Below are positions 1 through 5,243 of a stretch of 7,985 bases of DNA, one piece after another. Each line of letters opens with the position of its first letter. Position 1 is the first letter of the stretch. Below the pieces are notes generated by a model. It did no database searches. It was not told the DNA's origin and worked only from the letters and a program-made list of their open reading frames with translations. The position numbers were made by a program, and so were the translations under genes. Source of the stretch: Deltaproteobacteria bacterium (GTDB taxonomy: Bacteria; Desulfobacterota; JAFDIG01); assembly GCA_019308145.1 (NCBI GenBank), contig JAFDIG010000091.1, positions 1 through 7,985 on the forward strand. Reading direction: 5' to 3'.

Positions 1-2
1 AT

Positions 3-9
3 ACCTCCT
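3..9 (-). promoter_or_regulatory. Ribosome-binding site of a gene just outside the left edge
   Basis: On the minus strand the last bases of the window read AGCAAGGAGGTAT, a near-perfect Shine-Dalgarno site that ends two bases from the edge. This implies a minus-strand gene whose start codon lies within about 10 bases beyond the window. The site is seen directly; the gene itself is inferred. No convincing promoter for it is visible in 10-95. Confidence 0.6.
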
Positions 10-95
10 TGCTATTCTCTTTAAAAATTTTTCAAGTGCAATTTTTCACACAACCTGATAAAAAAAATTATCCTTTATTCTGTTTTAAAAAATAA

Positions 96-122
96 ATTAG
101 GGGAGTTTTTAGCTCCCCTAAT
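96..122 (-). terminator. Hairpin terminator after the symporter gene
   Basis: A perfect 10-bp stem (ATTAGGGGAG pairing with CTCCCCTAAT) encloses a 7-base loop, five bases beyond the symporter stop codon. Read on the minus strand, the stem is followed by TTATTTTTTAAAA, as expected of a rho-independent terminator. The other side also has a T-run (ATTTTTTATT), so it could work in both directions. It ends the transporter unit and separates it from the gene implied at the left edge. Confidence 0.85.
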
Positions 123-127
123 ATTTT

Positions 128-1714
128 TTATTCAGGGAAACATTTTGCAAGCGTCTCTTCTGATGGTTTTCTTGTAATCCAACTGCCAACAAAATAACAG
201 ATAGCACAACCAGCAAGCATATACCACTCCATGGTCCCCATTCCTATCTTTTTATGAGCAACCTGAATAGCAGTATATCCTGTACCAATTGTACCATAGA
301 CAACGCAAGCAATTACCCCCCATTTGGTTGCACCTTTCCAATAATAGGATATAGCAGTTACAAAAAAGTAGGTTGCACCAAGTCCAATAGCTGCAAAACC
401 CATAAAAATTGCTAAAAGTGGAGGAGGTTTAAGATAAGTAAATACAAATGGAATAAGTAGGAAAACAGCAAAAAGTACCCTCAAAGTAGCTATTGCAGCT
501 TTATCTGATGTTTGTGGCCACCACAATTTTATCAAGTCTCTTACAATATTTCCACTCATGATAAAAACCATTGCTGAAAGGGTAGATAATGCTGCTGCCA
601 TTAAAGCTGCTGTATAAAATGAAACTAAAGGAATACCACCTACACCCCATGCAAGCATTGGATTTGCCAAATCCGCTCCCCATGGTTTGATTTTTAATAA
701 TTGAGGACCAAAAAGTGCTCTTGAAAGATTACCATTCCATCCACAGTCTATCATTATGGGAATTCCAGCAACACAAAAGGCAGAGATACATAAAATCCAG
801 AAATCCCTTGAAGTTAATTTCTTCATTCCTAAGAAACGGCTTACGTTATGAGGAAAACCTATAGCCATAGTAAAAAATATAACAGGAGCAGCAATTATCC
901 CTGAATATGTAGAAAATAATGCCAATTTTCCAACATGAGGAAGCTCGGGCCTAATTAATTTAACAAGAGCAGGATTCTGTGCAGCTAATTTTGCATTTAA
1001 AGCAGCTGGGCCACCTATCTTAATCATTGCCCATACTCCAAGCACTAAACCAACAGCTCCCAAAAAAGCCCCTTGGAATGCCATAGCCATCTGAGTCGAG
1101 GTATACCCTCCTAACATCATATATAACCATGTAATAAAAACAGCTAACAAAAGACAAATCCAAATGGGGAAACCTGTTACTACGTACCAAGTAGCACCTG
1201 CCGCCTTTAACTGCCCAATAGAATAAAGGGTAAGGAAAAATAGCATTGATAAACCTACAATTGTTTGAACAGCTTTGCTCTCAAAACGTCTTCCTATAAG
1301 TTCTGGAAGAGTTGTTGCACCTAACGTCGCCGAAAGCTCCCTTGTCCTTCTTGCAGTAAACCATATGCAAGGCATAATCCCTACTAATGTAAAAACACCT
1401 GCAAACCACATGCCAGACCAACCAACCTTATATACAACACCTGCACTACCACAGTAAGCCCATCCACTAAGATATGCAGCAGCCACCGCTGCCCCAGTTG
1501 CAACTGGACCAAATGTTCTATGCCCTACCATATATTCATCAAAAGTAGCCCATTGTCTTCTGGCCCATATACCTATTGATAAAGAAACAAGTAACATTAA
1601 GACTACAGCTATCGCCGCCCAGACACCTGAAGCGGTTGAAGCTTTTGGTACTGCTAAATATTTTTGCTCTGCTAAAATTGCTAAAAATTGCGGATTTGCT
1701 AAAAAGCTACTCAT
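128..1714 (-). CDS. Sodium:solute symporter (SSS family), probable monocarboxylate type
   Basis: This inner-membrane protein of 528 residues belongs to the sodium:solute symporter family, which couples Na+ entry to uptake of a small solute. About 13 hydrophobic segments run from residue 31 to 513. Family landmarks are LPELIGRRF (136-144), GGYTSTQMA (202-210), GFPHNVSRFL (286-295) and AAALSTLS...SGNIVRD (373-393); the last has the Ser/Thr pair typical of the sodium site. The PHNVSRF element resembles the PHxxxRF of ActP/MctP acetate and monocarboxylate carriers, so a short organic acid is a reasonable but unproven substrate. The frame stays open to an ATG at 1741, but I prefer ATG 1714: it is preceded by AAGGGGGTGG with a 5-base gap, and it overlaps the stop of the 31-residue gene upstream (ATGA), which marks translational coupling. 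It is the last gene of the unit starting at the 2126-2154 promoter. Confidence 0.93.
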   Translation of the reverse strand: MSSFLANPQFLAILAEQKYLAVPKASTASGVWAAIAVVLMLLVSLSIGIWARRQWATFDEYMVGHRTFGPVATGAAVAAAYLSGWAYCGSAGVVYKVGWSGMWFAGVFTLVGIMPCIWFTARRTRELSATLGATTLPELIGRRFESKAVQTIVGLSMLFFLTLYSIGQLKAAGATWYVVTGFPIWICLLLAVFITWLYMMLGGYTSTQMAMAFQGAFLGAVGLVLGVWAMIKIGGPAALNAKLAAQNPALVKLIRPELPHVGKLALFSTYSGIIAAPVIFFTMAIGFPHNVSRFLGMKKLTSRDFWILCISAFCVAGIPIMIDCGWNGNLSRALFGPQLLKIKPWGADLANPMLAWGVGGIPLVSFYTAALMAAALSTLSAMVFIMSGNIVRDLIKLWWPQTSDKAAIATLRVLFAVFLLIPFVFTYLKPPPLLAIFMGFAAIGLGATYFFVTAISYYWKGATKWGVIACVVYGTIGTGYTAIQVAHKKIGMGTMEWYMLAGCAICYFVGSWITRKPSEETLAKCFPE

Positions 1715-1806
1715 TCTTTCCACCCCCTTGTTACAATCCATGTTCCAATAAAAGTCATAAGAGTGCTACCAATGGCAACAATAAGCCATGCATTAAAAGG
1801 GTCCAT
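1711..1806 (-). CDS. 31-residue symporter-associated small membrane protein
   Basis: This tiny gene starts at ATG 1804-1806 behind a textbook AAGGAGGTGA and stops in an ATGA overlap with the symporter start. The product begins MDPFNAW, has one hydrophobic span at about residues 6-26 (WLIVAIGSTLMTFIGTW core) and ends in a short basic, aromatic tail RGWKE. The shape is a short polar N-terminus, one helix and a positively charged end, so the C-terminus is probably cytoplasmic. It matches the small accessory proteins, about 30 residues long, that I recall being annotated beside SSS symporters; that family assignment is from memory. The perfect ribosome site, the tight coupling and the coherent membrane helix argue strongly for a real protein. 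It may stabilise or regulate the carrier. It is distinct from the longer DUF4212 small subunit of some symporters. Confidence 0.85.
   Translation of the reverse strand: MDPFNAWLIVAIGSTLMTFIGTWIVTRGWKE
1720..1729 (-). promoter_or_regulatory. Ribosome-binding site that fixes the symporter start
   Basis: AAGGGGGTGG lies five bases before ATG 1714 and inside the last codons of the 31-residue gene. The longer start at 1741 has only the sequence TTTATTGGAAC in front of it and would overlap the small gene by 31 bases. This site therefore supports 1714 as the start. Confidence 0.75.
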
Positions 1807-1811
1807 TATAT

Positions 1812-1821
1812 TCACCTCCTT
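1812..1821 (-). promoter_or_regulatory. Strong ribosome-binding site of the 31-residue gene
   Basis: AAGGAGGTGA lies five bases before ATG 1806, with the spacer ATATA. This near-perfect match to the 16S tail is a main reason to believe in such a short gene. The surrounding 13 bases recur 51 bases upstream at the end of the 61-residue gene. Confidence 0.85.
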
Positions 1822-1858
1822 GAATAAATAAGCGGTTATATAACCAACCTAAAAAAAA

Positions 1859-2044
1859 TTATTCACCTCCTTTCTTTTTAGAACTCTTTAAAAGATCTTT
1901 TTTCGGGGAAATTAATAATTGGTTAGCTTTTCTTTCTGAAAAGAAGTCAATCAGGAAAGTAATTATTGATATAAAGAAAACAGCCAAAAAAGCGCAAGCT
2001 GTTGAAAAAAAAGTTGGTATAGGAACATCTAAAAAATTATTCAT
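1859..2044 (-). CDS. 61-residue single-span membrane protein of unknown function
   Basis: I do not recognise this protein. It has a short N-terminus (MNNFLDVPIP), one strongly hydrophobic stretch at about residues 11-35 (ACAFLAVFFISIITFLIDFF core) and a basic tail of about 25 residues ending in KSSKKKGGE. The charge pattern suggests the tail is in the cytoplasm. The start codon follows a purine-rich GGGAAGGGGG with very short spacing, and it is the first gene after the strong promoter at 2126-2154. It lies 52 bases upstream of the 31-residue gene and on the same transcript as the symporter, so a role in the transporter unit is likely but inferred. The last codons and stop contain GGAGGTGAATAA, a ribosome-site-like sequence with no start codon behind it. 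Its length, position and single helix make a second small accessory subunit the simplest guess. Confidence 0.7.
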   Translation of the reverse strand: MNNFLDVPIPTFFSTACAFLAVFFISIITFLIDFFSERKANQLLISPKKDLLKSSKKKGGE

Positions 2045-2084
2045 TTCCCCCTTCCCTAAAAATTAAAGGGTGGAAAGAATCTCG

Positions 2085-2114
2085 CAATTAAAATTAAAGA
2101 ATTCAATTAAAATT
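2085..2114. repeat. Two 11-bp direct repeats in the leader of the symporter unit
   Basis: CAATTAAAATT occurs at 2085-2095 and again at 2104-2114, a period of 19 bases or about two helical turns. They fall just downstream of the predicted start of transcription (about 2119). They could be tandem regulator sites, but the sequence is AT-rich and chance is not excluded. Confidence 0.4.
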
Positions 2115-2125
2115 TTTATAATAAT

Positions 2126-2154
2126 TTAATACTACAAGCTATTATCTTTGTCAA
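2126..2154 (-). promoter_or_regulatory. Sigma-70-type promoter of the small-protein/symporter unit
   Basis: A perfect -35 TTGACA (2149-2154) and a -10 TATTAA (2126-2131) are separated by exactly 17 bases. Initiation is expected near 2119, giving a leader of about 75 bases before the 61-residue gene. The promoter lies in the 125-base gap after the FemAB-like gene on the same strand. No clear terminator separates the two, so some read-through is possible. Confidence 0.75.
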
Positions 2155-2169
2155 GGGATTTTTTATTTA

Positions 2170-3243
2170 TTATAATATATTGAAATTATTATATAAATAT
2201 TTATATAAATTTTTCCCAAGAGATAAGATCTTCAATCTTGAAGGATTTATAATTTTGGTATACCTTCCATATTCTAACACCTTGCCGCCCCATTTAGCTT
2301 TAAACCTATCTATGTTTCGCTCCTTTTCATTTTTGGGCTTTAGGTTATAGCCAAGCCAATCTATCAATTTGAAATTCTTTTTTCTCGCCCATTTTATAAT
2401 ATGCCATTGGACAAGATCATTTCCTGGAAGAGATTTTGCCTTTGCATAATCAGAATAAGAGACACCTGTTAACCTTACTGTATCAGCTGTAACAGTAGCC
2501 ATCTGCCCTGAAACTAATTTACCTTCATGAAAACTTACCCATATATGTATAAACTCAGGTGGATATATAGATATAGTTTCATTAAGGATATCAGGGTAAT
2601 AAGCTATTTTTGCTCTTCTTGCTGTTTCTTTCCTTATTTGATGGAAAAGGTGTAGTTCTTTTTTTAAATTGATCTCTCGAACTGTAACACCAAGTTTTTC
2701 TGCTTTTCTTACCTTTCTCCTTGCCTCAGACGTTAAACCTTTAAAAAGATCCTCTTCACTTTTTCCTTCCAGATCCAAAATTATGGTTGCCATACGGCTA
2801 CATAAAAAGCCAACCTTTCTAAATATATTATCAGAAATTTCAGGAGAAATTAAGGGATTATAATAAGGAGCTGTAACACCTTCTATCTTTGATACATTCA
2901 TTTTTTTTGCCAATGTAACAATCTCTTTAAGGAAAAAAAGGATATAAGTAGGATTCTCTAACCAAAGGGATGATACTGGTCCCATCTCCCAGTGCAAGAC
3001 TTTACCACCTATCCTTTCAATAATCTTATGAACTAATCTTCTTGTCGGGAAAATATTACCAGCGCCTATAAAAAATAGAAGCTTAATATTTTCATCTGAT
3101 ACAAACCAGGCTTTTTCAAAAAAAGATCTTTCGATTATCTTTGCATGATAGCTACTTTGTAAATGGGATCCGCCTGGCTGAGAAAAGATCCATTCATTCC
3201 AGCTTATCTCATCACATTCTTCAATACCAAAAACTTTCATCAT
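2170..3243 (-). CDS. FemAB/GNAT-fold peptidyl- or acyltransferase-like protein
   Basis: This 357-residue, probably cytoplasmic protein resembles the FemAB/FemX group, which transfers amino acids from aminoacyl-tRNA to lipid-linked peptidoglycan precursors, and its GNAT-like relatives in Gram-negatives. Seen here are an N-terminal WNEWIF...GGSHLQS (16-30), usual near the FemAB start; a mid-protein ATIILDL followed by the basic EARRKVRKAEKLGVTVRE (about 162-190); DWLGYN (295-300); and a C-terminal FKAKWGGKV...YGRYTK (314-330), equivalent to the family's FKxxFGG end. Two GNAT-like halves fit the length. Codon 3255 (TTG) directly follows an in-frame stop and could also start; ATG 3243 and ATG 3240 are alternatives. 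None has a good ribosome site, so the start is uncertain by up to five codons. It stands alone, divergent from rarA. The substrate cannot be read from the sequence; in Gram-negatives such proteins often sit in cell-surface polysaccharide loci. Confidence 0.8.
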   Translation of the reverse strand: MMKVFGIEECDEISWNEWIFSQPGGSHLQSSYHAKIIERSFFEKAWFVSDENIKLLFFIGAGNIFPTRRLVHKIIERIGGKVLHWEMGPVSSLWLENPTYILFFLKEIVTLAKKMNVSKIEGVTAPYYNPLISPEISDNIFRKVGFLCSRMATIILDLEGKSEEDLFKGLTSEARRKVRKAEKLGVTVREINLKKELHLFHQIRKETARRAKIAYYPDILNETISIYPPEFIHIWVSFHEGKLVSGQMATVTADTVRLTGVSYSDYAKAKSLPGNDLVQWHIIKWARKKNFKLIDWLGYNLKPKNEKERNIDRFKAKWGGKVLEYGRYTKIINPSRLKILSLGKNLYKYLYNNFNIL

Positions 3244-3364
3244 TTTTTTAACCAATTAACCAAAAAATAGCACTCTATTTTCTAACCTTAGTTATATGCA
3301 ATAGCAAATTCTGCCTTTTAGTTATATCATAAAAGAATTATAAAACAATAAAAAGTGAACATGC

Positions 3365-3393
3365 TTGTAAGAAGTAAGTATCTTTGATATATA
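3365..3393 (+). promoter_or_regulatory. Candidate rarA promoter implying a leaderless transcript
   Basis: TTGTAA (3365-3370) and TATATA (3388-3393) are 17 bases apart, each with four of six consensus bases. Initiation seven bases after the -10 would be at about 3400-3401, where the rarA ATG begins. No ribosome site is visible before that ATG, which fits a leaderless start. This is a moderate match in AT-rich DNA. Confidence 0.45.
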
Positions 3394-3400
3394 AAAAAAT

Positions 3401-4741
3401 ATGGAACTTTTTAGTAAAAATAAAAAAAACGCACCTTTAGCAGATCGGATGAGACCAACCACTCTTGATGAATTTGTTGGGCAAGAACATCTGATTGGAA
3501 AAGGTAAAGCTTTAAGAAAAGCTTTAGAGGAAGACCGTATATCCTCCATGATTCTCTGGGGACCGCCAGGCACTGGAAAAACAACTCTTGCTTTTATAAT
3601 AGCTCGCATAACAAAATCCCACTTTATAACTTTTTCCGCTGTTCTATCAGGTGTAAAGGATATAAGAAATGTAATAAAAGAAGCAGATGATCAATGGAAA
3701 TTTATGCATAAACGAACAATACTTTTTGTAGACGAAATCCATAGGTTTAATAAAGCCCAACAAGATGCCTTTCTTCCTCATGTTGAAAGTGGAACAATTA
3801 TCTTAATAGGTGCTACTACTGAAAATCCTTCCTTTGAGGTAATATCTCCTTTAATCTCCAGAGTTCAGGTCTATCCTCTTTATCCTTTGGAAGCAGACCA
3901 TCTAAAGATAATAATAGATCGTGCTTTAAAGGATAAAGAAAGGGGGTTAGGTAAAGAAAATATTGTAATAGCCCCAGAAGTTATAGAAAAACTATCAATC
4001 ATGGCAAACGGTGATGCAAGGTTTGCTTTAAATGCTCTTGAAGCAGCCTTTTATGCTTCTCACAAGAATCATAACGGAGTACACATCATCACAGATAAAA
4101 TATTGGAAGATGTGGTACAAAAAAAGATGCTCCTTTATGATAAAGCAGGTGAAGAACATTATAACATCATTTCTGCTTTGCATAAAAGTTTAAGAGGAAG
4201 CGATCCTAATGCAAGCCTTTACTGGCTTTCAAGAATGCTTGAAGGAGGAGAAGACCCACTATTTATTGCGCGAAGATTAATCCGTTTTGCTTCAGAAGAT
4301 ATTGGGATGGCTGATCCAAATGCTCTTATTATTGCTGTTGCTGCAATGCAAGCAGTTCATTTTCTTGGCATGCCTGAGGGCGATCTTGCTTTAGCAGAGG
4401 CTGTTGTCTACTTATCTTGTGCTCCAAAAAGTAATGCTCTTTACAAAGCAATGAAGAAAGTAAAGTTGGATATAGATAAAAAACCAAATCTCCCTGTCCC
4501 TTTGCATATAAGAAATGCTCCAACAGCATTAATGAAAAAAATAGGCTATGGCAAAGATTATAAATATCCACATGATTTTCCTAATGCCTTTGTGTTAGAA
4601 AACTATCTCCCTGATAATCTAAAAGATCGTGTATATTTCACCCCTTCTGATAGAGGAAAAGAAAAAGAGATTAGAAAATTCCTTGAAAAGATATGGGGAA
4701 AAAAATATCAAAAAAAGGGAAATGAAGGAGATAAACCATGA
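3401..4741 (+). CDS. rarA: Replication-associated recombination protein RarA (MgsA), AAA+ ATPase
   Basis: RarA is a cytoplasmic AAA+ ATPase related to the clamp loader and RuvB. It acts at stalled forks and DNA ends and works with SSB and RecA-dependent repair. The 446-residue length is normal for the family. N-terminal PLADRMRPTTLDEFVGQEHL (12-31) is the family signature. Walker A is GPPGTGKT (54-61), Walker B ILFVDE (107-112) with the following IHRFNKAQQDA, sensor 1 GATTENPSF (137-145), arginine finger in SPLISR (R154) and sensor 2 GDAR (204-207). The C-terminal tetramerisation region contains GSDPNASLYWLSRMLEGGEDP and the conserved ASEDIGMADP element. An in-frame stop at 3392-3394 makes ATG 3401 the earliest start, and it has no ribosome site. 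The stop overlaps the next start (ATGA), so rarA and the zinc-ribbon gene form an operon. All ATPase motifs are intact. Confidence 0.96.
   Translation: MELFSKNKKNAPLADRMRPTTLDEFVGQEHLIGKGKALRKALEEDRISSMILWGPPGTGKTTLAFIIARITKSHFITFSAVLSGVKDIRNVIKEADDQWKFMHKRTILFVDEIHRFNKAQQDAFLPHVESGTIILIGATTENPSFEVISPLISRVQVYPLYPLEADHLKIIIDRALKDKERGLGKENIVIAPEVIEKLSIMANGDARFALNALEAAFYASHKNHNGVHIITDKILEDVVQKKMLLYDKAGEEHYNIISALHKSLRGSDPNASLYWLSRMLEGGEDPLFIARRLIRFASEDIGMADPNALIIAVAAMQAVHFLGMPEGDLALAEAVVYLSCAPKSNALYKAMKKVKLDIDKKPNLPVPLHIRNAPTALMKKIGYGKDYKYPHDFPNAFVLENYLPDNLKDRVYFTPSDRGKEKEIRKFLEKIWGKKYQKKGNEGDKP
4725..4730 (+). promoter_or_regulatory. Ribosome-binding site of the zinc-ribbon gene, inside rarA
   Basis: AAGGAG lies seven bases before ATG 4738 and within the last codons of rarA. 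It provides independent initiation for the downstream gene in addition to coupling through the ATGA overlap. It contrasts with rarA itself, which lacks such a site. Confidence 0.8.
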
Positions 4742-5049
4742 AGGATCTTTTTTGTTTTAAATGCAAAAAACCGCTTCCTCCGGGAAGCTTAAAATATATT
4801 ATAACAATCTCAATAATAGCAGATTTTGATGGTGTTCTTCCAGAAAGCGATGATTTAACAGACAGAGAACTGGAAAATTTAATTAAAGAGATAATGAAAT
4901 CTAACCCTAAAAAGGTTGAACATGATGTATATCATACTATGGCATTTTTGGTTTGTAAAAAATGTAAGGATCAGTTTTTAAAGGATCCACTACATATAGG
5001 CGAAGCTAAAATTAAAAAGGTCAAGGAAAGTAGCGGTATTGTTCATTAA
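4738..5049 (+). CDS. Hypothetical protein with two CxxC pairs (probable zinc ribbon)
   Basis: I do not recognise a named family for this 103-residue protein. Two cysteine pairs, CFKC (6-9) near the N-terminus and CKKC (73-76) in LVCKKCKDQF, are spaced like the two knuckles of a zinc ribbon. The insert between them contains a beta-type stretch (KYIITISIIADFDG, 19-32), an acidic helical region (about 36-56: DLTDRELENLIKEI) and a DVYHTMAF element (63-70) leading into the second knuckle. There is no signal peptide or membrane span, so it is probably cytoplasmic. It starts four bases before the end of rarA (ATGA) behind a good AAGGAG, so it is co-transcribed and coupled. A role linked to RarA, DNA repair or replication is suggested only by this arrangement. 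A rubredoxin-like iron site is less likely because the usual flanking glycines, prolines and aromatics are missing. Confidence 0.82.
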   Translation: MKDLFCFKCKKPLPPGSLKYIITISIIADFDGVLPESDDLTDRELENLIKEIMKSNPKKVEHDVYHTMAFLVCKKCKDQFLKDPLHIGEAKIKKVKESSGIVH

Positions 5050-5171
5050 TTTGCAATAAAAATGATCTGATTAGATTACCTTTTAATTAATTAATTATCT
5101 TTTTTATTTAATAAATATTGCTTCTTTAAGACTTTAAGAAATTTCCAAACTAAAATCAAAATATAATAAAA

Positions 5172-5191
5172 GGGCGTGATAACTCACGCCC
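5172..5191 (-). terminator. cooS: Strong hairpin terminator after cooS
   Basis: A perfect 8-bp GC-rich stem (GGGCGTGA pairing with TCACGCCC) has a 4-base loop, TAAC on the plus strand. On the minus strand it is followed by TTTTATTATATTTTG, a good U-rich tail, 52 bases past the cooS stop. The plus side lacks a T-run, so it is mainly the end of the cooS transcript. The rarA unit, arriving from the other direction, has only a weak AT-rich end (5085-5112, a TTAATTAATTAA palindrome followed by CTTTTTTATTT). Confidence 0.88.
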
Positions 5192-5243
5192 CTTAAACAA
5201 CCCTCTATACTCAAGAAAAGAATTTTTGTTATAAATAAAAATT

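Noticed and set aside
1576..1827. Plus-strand open frame of 83 codons across the symporter start.
   Set aside because: It lies antisense to the symporter and the 31-residue gene, both well supported, and has no recognisable product or ribosome site.
1713..2080. A 13-base inverted match, GGGTGGAAAGAAT, between 2068-2080 (plus) and 1713-1725 (minus).
   Set aside because: One copy is explained by the symporter ribosome site, and about one such match is expected by chance in 8 kb of biased sequence.
3322..3609. Minus-strand open frame of 95 codons over the rarA start.
   Set aside because: It is antisense to the RarA N-terminus and Walker A region, and its low-complexity end arises from the AT-rich promoter gap.
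5085..5112. TTAATTAATTAA palindrome and T-run after the zinc-ribbon gene as a terminator.
   Set aside because: The stem would be all A-T and unstable; I do not list it as a terminator, only mention it as a weak end.
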